Of a stretch of DNA of 64,000 nucleotides, positions 1-8,443 are shown piece after piece. The notes beneath the pieces are model-generated. The model was given only the letters and a program-made list of their open reading frames with translations, did no database searches and was not told the DNA's origin. The stretch's first letter is position 1. Each line of letters begins with the position of its first letter. The position numbers were made by a program, and so were the translations under genes. The stretch is from Bradyrhizobium sp. sBnM-33 (lineage in GTDB: Bacteria > Pseudomonadota > Alphaproteobacteria > Rhizobiales > Xanthobacteraceae): positions 744,001 to 808,000 of the forward strand of contig NZ_CP136624.1 in NCBI RefSeq assembly GCF_032917945.1, given 5' to 3'.

Positions 1-2
1 AG

Positions 3-950
3 CAGAGCTTTGCCGACCTGGTGTTCTTCTGCAATTCCGGCGCGGAGGCGATGGAAGGCGTGATCAAGGTCGTGCGCCGCTATCAATTCTCCAAGGGCCA
101 TCCTGAACGCTATCGCCTCATCACCTTCGAGGGCGCGTTCCACGGCCGCACGTTGGGCACGCTGGCGGCCACCGGCTCCGCGAAATATCTCGAAGGCTTT
201 GGGCCGCCGATGGACGGTTTCGACCAGGTGCCGCATGGCGATCTCGAAGCGGTCAAGAAAGCGATCGGCCCGCAGACCGCCGGCATCCTGATCGAGCCGG
301 TGCAGGGCGAGGGCGGCGTGCGCTCGGCGCCGCAGTCTTTCTTCAAGGCGCTGCGCCAGCTCTGCGACGAGAAGGGCCTGTTGCTCGCGTTCGATGAGGT
401 GCAGACCGGCATGGGCCGCACCGGCGATCTCTTCGCCTACAGGCGCGTCGGCGTGACGCCGGATGTGATGTCGCTGGCAAAGGCGCTGGGCGGCGGTTTC
501 CCGATCGGCGCGGTGCTGGCGACGGCGGAAGCAGCAAGCGGCATGACGCCGGGCTCGCACGGCTCGACCTTCGGCGGCAATCCGCTGGCGATCGCTGCCG
601 CCAACGCCGTGCTCGACGTGATGCTGAAGCCCGGCTTCTTCGATCACGTGCAGAAGATGTCGCTGCTGTTGAAACAGAAGCTGGCCTCCGTCGTCGACCG
701 CTATCCCACTGTTCTCTCGGAAGTGCGCGGCGAGGGGCTTTTGGTCGGCGTCAAGGCCGTGGTGCCGTCGGGCGATCTCGTCAATGCGTTGCGTGACCAG
801 AAGCTGCTGACGGTCGGCGCCGGCGACAATGTGGTGCGGTTTCTGGCGCCCTTGATCGTGACCGAGGCCGAGATCGACGAGTCGGTCCAGATGCTGGAGC
901 GCGCCTGCGTCGCGCTGTCGAGCTCGCAGTTGAAGAAGGCGGCGGGATGA
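3..950 (+). CDS. argD: Acetylornithine aminotransferase, 3' part (cut by window edge)
   Basis: This PLP-dependent class III aminotransferase makes N-acetylornithine from the semialdehyde in cytoplasmic arginine synthesis. The frame is open from the first bases and reads [16 protein letters not shown], the usual ArgD core segment, so the N-terminus lies before the window. [12 protein letters not shown] and [14 protein letters not shown], with the probable PLP lysine in LAKALGG, follow in the expected order, and the C-terminus is complete. Its stop overlaps the argF start (ATGA), so the two are translationally coupled. Other class III aminotransferases are possible from motifs alone, but the argF neighbour settles it. 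Confidence 0.95.
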   Translation, partial: QSFADLVFFCNSGAEAMEGVIKVVRRYQFSKGHPERYRLITFEGAFHGRTLGTLAATGSAKYLEGFGPPMDGFDQVPHGDLEAVKKAIGPQTAGILIEPVQGEGGVRSAPQSFFKALRQLCDEKGLLLAFDEVQTGMGRTGDLFAYRRVGVTPDVMSLAKALGGGFPIGAVLATAEAASGMTPGSHGSTFGGNPLAIAAANAVLDVMLKPGFFDHVQKMSLLLKQKLASVVDRYPTVLSEVRGEGLLVGVKAVVPSGDLVNALRDQKLLTVGAGDNVVRFLAPLIVTEAEIDESVQMLERACVALSSSQLKKAAG

Positions 951-1876
951 TGAGCAAGTCCGTCCGTCACTTCCTCGACATCAACGAACTGCCGTTAGAT
1001 GAATTGCGCAGCATGCTGGCGTTAAGCGCCACCATGAAGGCGAAGCTGAAAGCGCATGAGAAAGGCAAGAAGCCGCTCGAAGGCAAGACGCTGGCGATGA
1101 TCTTCGAACGCCCCTCGACCCGCACCCGGGTGTCGTTCGACGTCGGCATGCGCCAGCTCGGCGGCGAATCCATCATGCTGACCGGTGCCGAGATGCAACT
1201 CGGCCGCGGCGAGACCATCGCCGACACCGCGCGCGTGCTGTCGCGCTATGTCGATGCGATCATGATCCGCATCCTCAATCACGATGCGCTCCTGGAATTG
1301 GCCGCGCACGCCACCGTGCCCGTGATCAACGGCCTGACGCGGCGCTCGCACCCCTGCCAGGTGATGGCGGATCTGATGACCTTCGAGGAGCATCGCGGGC
1401 CGATCGAAGGACGCACCGTGGCCTGGACCGGCGACGACAACAACGTGCTGGCCTCGTGGGCGCATGCGGCCGAGCGTTTCAAGTTCAAGCTCAACGTCGC
1501 AACCCCGCCGCAGCTCGCGCCGAACAAGGCGATGAAGGACTGGATCAAGGCGACGCAGGCGCCGATCGTGCTCGGCACCGATCCCGAAGCCGCCGTGCGC
1601 GGCGCCGATTGCGTCGTCACCGACACCTGGGTCTCGATGGGCGACAAAGACGGCGAACATCGCCACAATGTGCTGAAACCTTATCAGGTCAATGCGAAGC
1701 TGATGTCGCTGGCCAAGCCGGACGCGATCTTCATGCACTGCCTGCCCGCGCACCGCGGCGAAGAAGTCACCGATGAAGTGATCGATGGCCCGCAATCGGT
1801 CGTGTTCGACGAAGCCGAAAATCGCCTGCATGCGCAAAAGGGCATTCTGGCCTGGTGCTTTAACGAAGTGGCGTGA
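947..1876 (+). CDS. argF: Ornithine carbamoyltransferase
   Basis: This enzyme joins ornithine and carbamoyl phosphate to citrulline in the arginine pathway. The carbamoyl-phosphate motif STRT is at residues 57-60 ([12 protein letters not shown]). HPCQVMAD follows in the middle and MHCLPAHRG, with the catalytic Cys, near the C-terminus. The length of 309 aa is normal. The start overlaps the argD stop. A second ATG three bases later (950) is equally possible. Confidence 0.96.
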   Translation: MMSKSVRHFLDINELPLDELRSMLALSATMKAKLKAHEKGKKPLEGKTLAMIFERPSTRTRVSFDVGMRQLGGESIMLTGAEMQLGRGETIADTARVLSRYVDAIMIRILNHDALLELAAHATVPVINGLTRRSHPCQVMADLMTFEEHRGPIEGRTVAWTGDDNNVLASWAHAAERFKFKLNVATPPQLAPNKAMKDWIKATQAPIVLGTDPEAAVRGADCVVTDTWVSMGDKDGEHRHNVLKPYQVNAKLMSLAKPDAIFMHCLPAHRGEEVTDEVIDGPQSVVFDEAENRLHAQKGILAWCFNEVA

Positions 1877-1889
1877 GCCGTAGTTGCGT

Positions 1890-2001
1890 TCCCCGGACGC
1901 TGCGCAGCGCGTTAGCGGTGCGCTGCAGAGCCGGGGTCCACACCACTTGCAATTGGGTCCCGGCTCTGCGGAGCAGCGTTGCACGCTGCACCGCGTCCGG
2001 C
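1890..2001. repeat. Palindromic intergenic repeat (argF-hslO)
   Basis: Outer arms CCCCGGACGCTGCGCAGCG and CGCTGCACCGCGTCCGG enclose inner arms AGCCGGGGTCCA and TGGGTCCCGGCT. The block can fold end to end into an imperfect hairpin. It fills most of the gap between argF and hslO. From memory it resembles a dispersed Bradyrhizobium repeat; copy number was not checked. Confidence 0.7.
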
Positions 2002-2051
2002 ACACGAATCACCCCTTTCGTTTTGCATTCCGAGCCCCCAGATAAGGCGCC

Positions 2052-3053
2052 ATGGATTCACAATCAGACATCAAAATCACAATCGAGGCGCCGATCCGCG
2101 CGCCCTCGTCCGTTCCCGTCGATGATGCGGTGCTGCCGTTCGAGGTCGCCTCGCTCGATCTGCGCGGACGGCTGACCCGGCTCGGCCCCGCGCTCGACGA
2201 CATCCTGACCAAGCACGATTATCCCGCGCCGGTCGGAAAACTGCTTGGCGAAGCGATCGTGTTGGCGACGCTGCTCGGTTCGGCGCTGAAGTTCGACGGC
2301 CGTTTCATTTTGCAGACACAGACCGACGGCCCGGTATCGTTTCTGATCGTGGATTTCCAGTCGCCGGATCGGCTCCGTGCCTATGCGCGCTATGACGCAA
2401 GGCGGTTGAAGGACGGGCAGGATTCAGGCGCGCTGCTCGGCAAAGGGCATCTCGCGATGACCATCGATCAGGGGCAGGACATGAGCCGCTACCAGGGTCT
2501 GGTGGCGCTCGACGGCGGCAGCCTCGAGGATGCTGCCCATGAATATTTCCTGCGCTCCGAGCAGATCCCGACCCGCGTGCGGCTCGCGGTCGGCGAAGAA
2601 TGGCGCGGCGGCGACGGCGGCAAGCATCGCTGGCGCGCCGGCGGCATGCTGCTGCAATTCCTGCCGAAGGCGCCCGAGCGCGCGCGGCAGGCCGATCTGC
2701 ATCCGGGCGATGCGCCGGAAGGCGCGCTGGCGCATACCGTCGCCGAGGATGACGCGTGGGTCGAGGGTCAGTCGCTGATCGGCACCGTCGAGGACGTCGA
2801 ACTGATCGATCCCGATCTGTCGGGCGAGCGTCTGCTGTATCGCTTGTTTCACGAGCGCGGCGTGCGCGTGTTCTCGCCGCTGACCTTGCGCGCACAATGC
2901 TCCTGCTCGCGCGAGGCGGTCTCCGCGATGCTGAAAAGTTTTGCGCCCAAGGACCGCGCCGAGATGGTCAAGGATGACAAGGTGATGGTGACCTGCGAGT
3001 TCTGCTCCTCGGTCTACCAGTTCACCCCGCACGAAGCGGGCGTGGAGGAGTAG
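2052..3053 (+). CDS. hslO: Hsp33 redox-regulated chaperone
   Basis: Hsp33 is a cytoplasmic holdase that unfolds and binds clients after oxidation of its zinc centre. The four zinc-binding cysteines are present: C283-x-C285 and C315-x-x-C318 (CSCSREAV, then VTCEFCSSVYQF). The N-terminal domain carries LGEAIVLATLLGSALKFDGRF, typical of the family. The length of 333 aa fits alphaproteobacterial members. A degenerate second copy of the last 130 bases lies at 9331-9461. Confidence 0.94.
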   Translation: MDSQSDIKITIEAPIRAPSSVPVDDAVLPFEVASLDLRGRLTRLGPALDDILTKHDYPAPVGKLLGEAIVLATLLGSALKFDGRFILQTQTDGPVSFLIVDFQSPDRLRAYARYDARRLKDGQDSGALLGKGHLAMTIDQGQDMSRYQGLVALDGGSLEDAAHEYFLRSEQIPTRVRLAVGEEWRGGDGGKHRWRAGGMLLQFLPKAPERARQADLHPGDAPEGALAHTVAEDDAWVEGQSLIGTVEDVELIDPDLSGERLLYRLFHERGVRVFSPLTLRAQCSCSREAVSAMLKSFAPKDRAEMVKDDKVMVTCEFCSSVYQFTPHEAGVEE

Positions 3054-3117
3054 GGCGATCGCCGGGTGTCAAGGCGTTCGCCGCAACCAACCGGATTGCC
3101 GGATTGGGGTATAGTGT

Positions 3118-3206
3118 TTTCGCGCGAAGTGGATATCGCTTCGCGTGAGGGAAACGCGTCAAAACAAAATCTAGAGCGTCGGTTCTGATTCAATCGGAAT
3201 CGATAA
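3118..3206. repeat. Intergenic repeat with two small palindromes
   Basis: The sequence holds CGCGAAG tggatat CGCTTCGCG and, after AAAACAAAATCTAGAGC, the imperfect palindrome GGTTCTGATTCAATCGGAATC. The arrangement resembles a repeat I remember as common between genes of Bradyrhizobium and relatives. It lies just 3' of hslO, convergent with the next small gene. Confidence 0.5.
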
Positions 3207-3210
3207 TGCC

Positions 3211-3438
3211 TCAGCTCAACAACGTACGGACCTGGGTGACCGCATCATAGATTTCGATCTGGAGCATCGGATAAGCCGATTTCAGTTTCCGGCCCGCTGC
3301 TTCGGCAGCCTCGGCAGTGTCGAACTCTGACTTGAAATGGCCGTCGACAACCATCACGAAGCCCTCGGTAGGAAGCCGGTCGGCTCGCGGTGCTTTTTTC
3401 GACTCCGGTTCTTCAATTGAGAGAATGGGCTTTTTCAT
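3211..3438 (-). CDS. Small conserved-looking hypothetical protein (75 aa)
   Basis: Function not recognised. The protein is acidic to neutral with no signal peptide or membrane segment. Its second half (FDTAEAAEAAGRKLKSAYP) looks like one helix followed by a strand, LQIEIYDAV. An AAAGGACC ribosome site precedes the ATG by a normal distance, and codon use is GC-biased like the neighbours, which supports a real gene. It lies at the start of the accessory stretch behind hslO. Confidence 0.6.
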   Translation of the reverse strand: MKKPILSIEEPESKKAPRADRLPTEGFVMVVDGHFKSEFDTAEAAEAAGRKLKSAYPMLQIEIYDAVTQVRTLLS

Positions 3439-3575
3439 TCTTGGTCCTTTGGCTCGTCGCGATATTTAAGTCGATCTGCATCGCGCGGGGCGCTGGCCGT
3501 GCTGCCAGCGCGGCACATTGCCGAAATCGTGCTGATCCTGTCAGACATCGTAGGGCCTCGTTTGGCAGACCCGGC

Positions 3576-3962
3576 TCAACCCAGCCTGAGAAACTCCGGC
3601 GGCAAGGGCAGGCGTACAAGGCCCCCCAGGTCCAGGGCCTCGCCGCTTTCCGTGATATCCGAGAACAGCACCTCGACATAGGGATGCTGGCGGTTATGAG
3701 CGGCGCCGCGTTGGTATTTCGCGCTTACGATCCGCTCAATCGCCGCAAGATTGCGTCTGCCCAACGCGTTGTACTGATCGCGAAACAGACTCTGCCGTTC
3801 TCCCCGGTGCTCGATGGATTCGACCCAGACGTCCATCACCTTGCGGCCTATGAATGCTTCGACCCGTTCAGTTCCGTCGCGCGCGAAAAGCCGTAGCCCG
3901 TCCATGTTGTGCGGGCTGTCATCGATGCCGAATTTTGTCAGTGACATGTTTTTACGTGACAT
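3576..3962 (-). CDS. DUF1488-like hypothetical protein (128 aa)
   Basis: A small soluble protein. The segment GLRLFARDGTERVEAFIG, then RRNLAAIERIVSAKYQRG, then YVEVLFSDI resembles the layout of DUF1488 proteins, whose biochemical function is unknown to me. A perfect AGGAGG (complement of 3970-3975) sits just before the ATG and fixes the start. A second DUF1488-like gene lies at 8444-8704 in the same accessory stretch. The family call is from memory of the pattern only. Confidence 0.6.
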   Translation of the reverse strand: MSRKNMSLTKFGIDDSPHNMDGLRLFARDGTERVEAFIGRKVMDVWVESIEHRGERQSLFRDQYNALGRRNLAAIERIVSAKYQRGAAHNRQHPYVEVLFSDITESGEALDLGGLVRLPLPPEFLRLG

Positions 3963-4130
3963 GGGGTATCCTCCTGTTGCCGAAATTGGTTCGCCTCGGC
4001 AGTTCGTCGGGGACTGCGCCTAGCTCATCGTCCCATCGCGACAGAGCCGCGGCGCGCGATTTCGCGTCGCGATGCGCATCCTCCGTCGAAGCCGTTTTGT
4101 GGGCCGGCATGGTTCTTATGCTTGTGCAGG

Positions 4131-4355
4131 TTACGCGTTACTCTTTGAATCAGGCGAGCGCAGCCACTGGGTCATGTGCGCGCCAGTTTCCGCCTGCTCA
4201 GCCCGCCTTAGAATCGCCTCGCGCAGGACACCGGGGGGAAGCGATTTAGCTTCGTCGCGCAGCCGCGTCGCATGTTCAATTAGCCGCTCTTCAAGAGGCT
4301 GCGTCTGTGTGAAACGGTGTCGGTACTGTGTGGAACGGTGTCGTTGTTTCTGCAT
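4131..4355 (-). CDS. Small hypothetical protein (74 aa)
   Basis: Function not recognised. A basic N-terminus with a duplicated 7-codon unit (RHRSTQY/RHRFTQT) precedes a helical stretch, LEERLIEHATRLRDEAKSLP. The rest reads GVLREAILRRAEQAETGAHM, a pattern I recall from small Bradyrhizobium proteins. Its 5' leader (4377-4412) is shared with the miniprotein operon at 7734-8068, which suggests common control. Confidence 0.6.
   Translation of the reverse strand: MQKQRHRSTQYRHRFTQTQPLEERLIEHATRLRDEAKSLPPGVLREAILRRAEQAETGAHMTQWLRSPDSKSNA
4305..4346. repeat. 21-bp direct tandem duplication inside a small gene
   Basis: CTGTGTGAAACGGTGTCGGTA is followed at once by CTGTGTGGAACGGTGTCGTTG. The unit is a whole number of codons, so the duplication keeps the reading frame of the 74-aa gene. 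Confidence 0.85.
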
Positions 4356-4376
4356 CGCTCTGCGCCCTCTTTCGAG

Positions 4377-4412
4377 TGAGGCGGGAGCGCAACTGTCTCT
4401 CAGTCACCGATA
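4377..4412 (-). promoter_or_regulatory. Shared 5' leader block, copy 1
   Basis: Plus-strand bases TGAGGCGGGAGCGCAAC, a 3-bp insertion, then CTCTCAGTCACCGATA recur at 8086-8119. Both copies lie directly upstream of a small minus-strand gene and are followed by an AAAGRGGGCG-like stretch before the start codon. It is probably promoter and/or leader sequence duplicated with the genes; its function is inferred from position only. Confidence 0.55.
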
Positions 4413-4472
4413 GATGCCACATAGGGGGCGGCGATGATTTGAAGATGGGTATCCTGTCCGTCGAATATAAGA

Positions 4473-4490
4473 GCACTAGGTGGTGTGGAC
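4473..4490 (+). repeat. IS terminal inverted repeat, left
   Basis: GCACTAGGTGGTGTGGAC is the exact reverse complement of the right end. Confidence 0.9.
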
Positions 4491-4492
4491 AC

Positions 4493-5256
4493 TTACCGCA
4501 TCCATAAGATGATGGCTGCGAGAGTGACGACGGCACGGTAGTTTCGGGCAGTCTTTTCGAAGCGGGTTGCGACGCGGCGGAATTGCTTGAGTTTTGAGAA
4601 GCAGCATTCCACGAGATGGCGCTGGGCATAGAGATGCTTGTCGAGCGGATATTTGAGCGCGCGTGACGGATTGTTAGGGATGACGGCGAGCGCGCCTTTG
4701 GCAGCGATGGCCTGGCGCAAGTGATCGGCGTCATAGGCCGTATCGGCCATGACGACTTCGGCGGCCAATCCCTCGATCAATGCGGCGGCTTGCGGTGCAT
4801 CGCCCTTCTGACCTGCGGTAAGGATGAACCGCACGGGACATCCCAAGCCTCGAACGGCCAGATGTATCTTGGTGCTCAGGCCACCGCGCGAGCGGCCGAG
4901 CGCCTGATCTTCAGACCCCCTTTTTTGGCCCCGGCAGCGTGCTGGTGGGCTCGGACGATGGTGGAGTCGACGATCAGATATTCGAAATCCGGATCATCGG
5001 ACATCGCCTCAAAGATGCGCCACCAAACACCCTTGACGCTCCATCTACTGAAGCGACGGAATACACTGTTCCATTCCCCGAACGCTTCCGGAAGATCACG
5101 CCAGGGAGAGCCCGTACGCACGATCCACAGCACACCTTCCACAAACATCCGATTGTCGCGGCCCGTCGAACCCTTCTGGTCAGGTCGGCCGATGATCAGC
5201 GGCGCCATCCGCTCCCACGCCGCGTCGCTCAAAACCAACCGGTCCATCACACCCAA
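4493..5256 (-). CDS. IS5-family transposase, orfA/orfB joined by -1 frameshift
   Basis: OrfA (5256 to 4876) begins MGVMDRLVLSD and contains the N-terminal IS5 domain and the first DDE aspartate region, LIVDSTIVRAHQHAAG. OrfB (to 4493) holds VVMADTAYDAD, with the second Asp, and RHLVECCFSKLKQFRR, with the Glu and the following basic residues. At 4926-4916 the minus strand reads A6G5. Slipping back one base there joins AKK to a frame reading GSEDQALGRSRGGLSTK, the usual sequence at this point, so a functional fused transposase would be made by programmed -1 frameshifting. No internal stop is seen in the joined frame. Confidence 0.88.
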
Positions 5257-5314
5257 GGCTGCCTCCCCAAAAGCAGCCTTGAATCTGATTTGCTCCTAAA
5301 AAGGAATCCTTAGA

Positions 5315-5332
5315 GTCCACACCACCTAGTGC
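5315..5332 (-). repeat. IS terminal inverted repeat, right
   Basis: GTCCACACCACCTAGTGC, the perfect complement of the left end, lies upstream of the transposase start. Confidence 0.9.
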
Positions 5333-5615
5333 ATACAGTCCGAGTTTAATTCGAGGACTTGGACATCTGCCGAGATCCGCAAGCGGTTAGCCCGCCCTAA
5401 GGGACTTCCGAGTCGATTAGTGGTTCGACCACAGTCCGATGGAGGTGATCGCACGCAAGGCATTCGAACGTCCGGATGTCGAAGCCGATCGGGCCGGGTG
5501 TAACCCGCGCCAACATGGTTCTTGTCTGGCAGAAGAAGTCACGGCGTTAAGCGTCTATTTTGGGAACGATTGAGCATCCTGTTACTTGAATACCTAAATA
5601 TCTTAGAGGAATCCG

Positions 5616-5816
5616 ATGAATATCCTGCCAGTTGATCGCGCGCTGAATATTTATGGGGCCCTCGCCGACCGCTCCGAGTTGGAAGGTGTGCGGGAGCGAC
5701 TGTCCAAGCATCTTATGAAAAGGTATATCGAAGGAGAACGAGACGAGCACCGTCTGACCGTGGAAGGCCTATCATATTTACGAAACCTTTACCGCGAACT
5801 GGATTCTCGAAAATAG
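5616..5816 (+). CDS. Small hypothetical protein (66 aa)
   Basis: Function not recognised. AGAGGA at 5605-5610 is a good ribosome site for the ATG. The protein is charged and helical (LADRSELEGVRERLSKHLMK) and has no signal or membrane segment. The repeated leucine/arginine heptad-like spacing could form a short coiled coil. It lies just right of the IS element. Confidence 0.55.
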   Translation: MNILPVDRALNIYGALADRSELEGVRERLSKHLMKRYIEGERDEHRLTVEGLSYLRNLYRELDSRK

Positions 5817-6259
5817 AGATGAGTCGTTTGCTCTTCGCGCTGTTTCTTGAGTGATCGGCGACGACTTATCTCTGCTTTCGCAGCGCGCACGGCGTCATTT
5901 CTATTTGTTTGTTTTCGGATTGTTGACGTGTCGCAATGTCCGCCTGCTGTGGGCATTAGAGGATAGGTTTTATGGGGATCATGGGGTGGTCGAATAACGA
6001 GCACCGGTGACAAATCACCACATCAGATGTCACGGGCACGAACTCGATAGTGCGCGTGGGGCGCCGCATAACGAGCTTCGTCGCGGGCAACCGTTTCTAA
6101 CGAAAACGGGTTGGAACTGTTGTCGCCGGGATCGTTTCATTGGGGCGACGGGATGCCATACCCCTTGGTATCCGATGAATGACGGGCCTCAGTACGCCCC
6201 CGTGCTGGGGCCGTTCTTTCCCAAATACGATTTGGCTTCCGCAATACCCGAATACGAGC
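5817..6259. other. Gap of about 440 bases without a supported gene
   Basis: Open frames on both strands overlap each other and lack ribosome sites. The 74-codon minus frame ending at 5789 has mixed codon use and overlaps the 66-aa gene. No hairpin with a T-run was seen. The right part lies behind the 3' end of the histidine kinase. Confidence 0.5.
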
Positions 6260-7057
6260 TTATGCGGCCGCTGAAGTCAGAGAAGCCATCGGCACGTCGA
6301 GTGCGTAGACGAAACCGGTCGGCGCATAGGTCAGCCGCACGTCGCCCCGGAGCTGCCTGCCGACCGTCTCGATCAGCCGTGTCCCGAAACTGCGCTTGTC
6401 GGGCGGGCGGACCGCCGCACCGTCCTTCTCGGTCCATGTGAGGCGCAGGCGCTGCGACTGTTGATCGAGCGTCCAGTTGATGTCGACGCGTCCTTGCGGG
6501 ACCGACAGGGCACCAAATTTCGTGGTGTTGGTGCAAAGCTCGTTCAGTGTCATCGCGATCGCAATGACGGCACCAGACGTCATCCGGATATCGGGTCCCG
6601 AAATCGAGAACTTCGGCTCGTCGGGATCATCGAAGGCTTGGGTAGCGCTGCGGACGATCGTGCCAAAATTCGCGCTGGTCCATCTTGCCTGCAAAAGCAG
6701 ATCGTGCGCGCGTCCGAGCGCGAGCAGCCGGCCCTCGATGGCGTGCTGCGCGTGCCCGGCTTCGGGCAAATCGCGCAGGCTCTGCGAGACGATGGCGCCG
6801 ACGGTTGCAAGCGTATTCTTGATGCGGTGGTGCAACTCCTCGAGGATCAGCTTCTGCAGCTTGTCGGCCGCCTCGCGCTCTCTGGCGTCGATGCCTGCCG
6901 TGGCCAGCAAATTCTGCGCATTGATCTCAGCCTGCGCGAGCAGAAGCCGCAGGCTGACATTTTCTGCCGCCAGATCGTCCTGGTATGATGTTGCCCTGCT
7001 TGCAGGACGCGGGTCGGTTCGGAGGTCGGCTTCAGGCATCGCCGATTGTATCATCAT
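6260..7057 (-). CDS. HWE-family sensor histidine kinase, soluble (265 aa)
   Basis: A two-component kinase of the HWE/HisKA_2 type common in rhizobia. The phosphoacceptor block EELHHRIKNTLATV gives His77 as the likely phosphorylated residue. The N box reads TLNELCTNTTKFGAL, and the family-typical W-x-E is in LTWTEKDG. The first 70 residues form a probable coiled coil rather than a sensory domain. There is no membrane segment, so input is cytoplasmic or comes through a partner. It lies 90 bases behind a response regulator on the same strand, its probable partner. Confidence 0.88.
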   Translation of the reverse strand: MMIQSAMPEADLRTDPRPASRATSYQDDLAAENVSLRLLLAQAEINAQNLLATAGIDAREREAADKLQKLILEELHHRIKNTLATVGAIVSQSLRDLPEAGHAQHAIEGRLLALGRAHDLLLQARWTSANFGTIVRSATQAFDDPDEPKFSISGPDIRMTSGAVIAIAMTLNELCTNTTKFGALSVPQGRVDINWTLDQQSQRLRLTWTEKDGAAVRPPDKRSFGTRLIETVGRQLRGDVRLTYAPTGFVYALDVPMASLTSAAA

Positions 7058-7146
7058 AGAATGGGTACCGCACTGATCTTCGGGGGGCTGGGTTTCTGCC
7101 GCAATCTCGCGCTTTGGGCCGTGTCGGAGTGAAAAGCGCTGGCGTC

Positions 7147-7533
7147 TCAGGCGTAGCCGATCATGTCGCGCATTTCGGCTATCACTTGCTCGGCATTAAG
7201 TGGCTTGCCGAGAAACCTGCTGCGGGGAGGAAGATCGAGGTGCGGCAGGTTCAATTGCCCCGATACCACGATGATCCTGATGGTCGGCCAACGCTCATGC
7301 ACGGCATGCGCAAGTCCGACGCCGTCCATTTGGCCAGGCATCTGGATATCGGTGCACATCAGTACGATGTCGGATCGGGATTCCAGGATTGCGACGGCTT
7401 CGGCTGCATCCAGCGCCTCGACTGGCGTGTATCCCGCGTCTTCCACAATATCGACCGCGCGCATGCGGAGCACCATCTCGTCCTCGACAATGAGAACGAC
7501 AGCGGGAATGCATGAATGATCAAGTACCATCAT
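7147..7533 (-). CDS. Single-domain response regulator (128 aa)
   Basis: A receiver domain only: the acidic pocket is VLIVEDE, the phosphoacceptor Asp62 is in CTDIQMPG, then VVSGQ and the conserved Lys in FLGKPL. The frame is open to 7686, but the family alignment starts at MVLDHSCIPAVVL, so I chose the ATG at 7533 (a second ATG follows directly). With no output domain it probably acts by protein contact or phosphotransfer. It is the first gene of the pair with the HWE kinase. Confidence 0.85.
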   Translation of the reverse strand: MMVLDHSCIPAVVLIVEDEMVLRMRAVDIVEDAGYTPVEALDAAEAVAILESRSDIVLMCTDIQMPGQMDGVGLAHAVHERWPTIRIIVVSGQLNLPHLDLPPRSRFLGKPLNAEQVIAEMRDMIGYA

Positions 7534-7733
7534 AAGCGCTCGCGGGGGGAAACGGCCGTCGACCGGACAGGCGTTCGATTTGGGACAAGCATCTCGCTGT
7601 CCATATGATCCACGCTGGCTCAACAATGACGCAATAAAGTCGCCATCAACACTCGCGATTCGGGCAATTGATCGCCAGCTCTCCACCAGGCTTCCGCTCT
7701 GAAAAAGAGCGTTCCAAAAGCCACCAGGTGTCG

Positions 7734-7967
7734 CTATTCGGCCGGTCTGTTGCGCTTGCCGCAGAGCAGTTCGTGAATCTCGACGGCATTTCGAAGGACG
7801 ATTGCTTTGTGAAACGCTTCGGTGCGCTCATCCCCCGGCAACATCTTGCGAGCCTCGTCCAGGGCGATCACCGCCCTGGCATCCAGATCGCGCGCAAGCG
7901 CCGATTGGAATTGTTTAATCAGAGATAGCCCGTCCCGCAGTGAAACCGCGCTACGCTCGATCACCAT
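7734..7967 (-). CDS. Hypothetical protein (77 aa), coupled to a miniprotein
   Basis: Function not recognised. The soluble helical protein reads SLIKQFQSALARDLDARAV, then ALDEARKML and AIVLRNAVEIHELLCGK. A longer frame reaches 8036. The ATG at 7967 is preferred because it overlaps the stop of the 35-aa membrane protein upstream, the usual layout of translational coupling. Confidence 0.6.
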   Translation of the reverse strand: MVIERSAVSLRDGLSLIKQFQSALARDLDARAVIALDEARKMLPGDERTEAFHKAIVLRNAVEIHELLCGKRNRPAE

Positions 7968-8068
7968 TGAACAACCATCGCAGCGGCGACCAGCAGCACA
8001 AGAAAGATCGGCATCAATACTGGGGGTACCAGCCACTCACGAAGATTGAATGTAGGGAATTTTGGCAT
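7961..8068 (-). CDS. 35-aa single-span membrane miniprotein
   Basis: This short frame was found by hand. It starts MPKFPTFNLREW and continues as an uninterrupted hydrophobic segment (about residues 14-33) ending VVQW. AAGGGCGG lies before the ATG as a weak ribosome site, and the stop overlaps the next gene's ATG. A cytoplasmic basic N-terminus followed by one membrane helix suggests an inner-membrane small protein. It has no known function. The leader block at 8086-8119 sits about 18 bases upstream. Confidence 0.55.
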   Translation of the reverse strand: MPKFPTFNLREWLVPPVLMPIFLVLLVAAAMVVQW

Positions 8069-8085
8069 ATGACCGCCCTTTTAGT

Positions 8086-8119
8086 TGAGGCGGGAGCGCA
8101 ACGCTCTCAGTCACCGATA
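8086..8119 (-). promoter_or_regulatory. Shared 5' leader block, copy 2
   Basis: TGAGGCGGGAGCGCAAC followed by GCTCTCAGTCACCGATA matches 4377-4412. This copy contains the small palindrome GAGCG-CAA-CGCTC. It lies directly upstream of the miniprotein operon. The role (promoter or RNA leader) is inferred from position and duplication. Confidence 0.5.
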
Positions 8120-8443
8120 ACAGCCCGGGGCGCGCGGTGATATCTTACATATAGTGACTGTCTGCCGAATAGCGAGGAGAATCGCAATTTGTTTTCCGGG
8201 GCTGCCCGGCAGGCATTGTAATGCGGCATTGAATAGCCATCTGAATGCCAGCGCCATCGTATGCTTCTGCATCGCCCTTACGGCAGCGCGAAGCTTAGCC
8301 ACGCCAAATCTTGTCAGCGATATTGACCAACCGCATATCGCTTCGCTGTGCGCGTCCTGGGTTTGAACGAAGCCTCGACACAGGTCGTGCAAGAGCCGGT
8401 GAGGCGCGTTGTTCATCCGCTGTTGATCCAATCGGTACCATCC
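8120..8443. other. Gap of about 320 bases without a supported gene
   Basis: Frames are open on both strands here (for example 8154-8366 plus and 8111-8464 minus), but they lack ribosome sites, overlap each other and show no recognisable motif. It probably holds divergent promoters for the miniprotein operon and the DUF1488-like gene. Confidence 0.45.

Larger units (their letters stand above)
4473..5332 (-). mobile_element. IS5-family (IS427-group-like) insertion sequence
   Basis: Perfect 18-bp terminal inverted repeats (4473-4490 and 5315-5332) bound a transposase read in two frames on the minus strand. Total size is 860 bp. Both ends contain CTAG. If the true ends are at GGTGGTGTGGAC, the flanking CTAG tetramers would be a target duplication within a palindromic gcaCTAGtgc site. 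Otherwise no target duplication is obvious. The element appears complete. Confidence 0.9.

Noticed and set aside
1022..2005. 327-codon minus frame
   Set aside because: Antisense to argF and the adjacent repeat.
5789..6013. 74-codon minus frame
   Set aside because: No ribosome site, overlaps the 66-aa gene, no recognisable composition.
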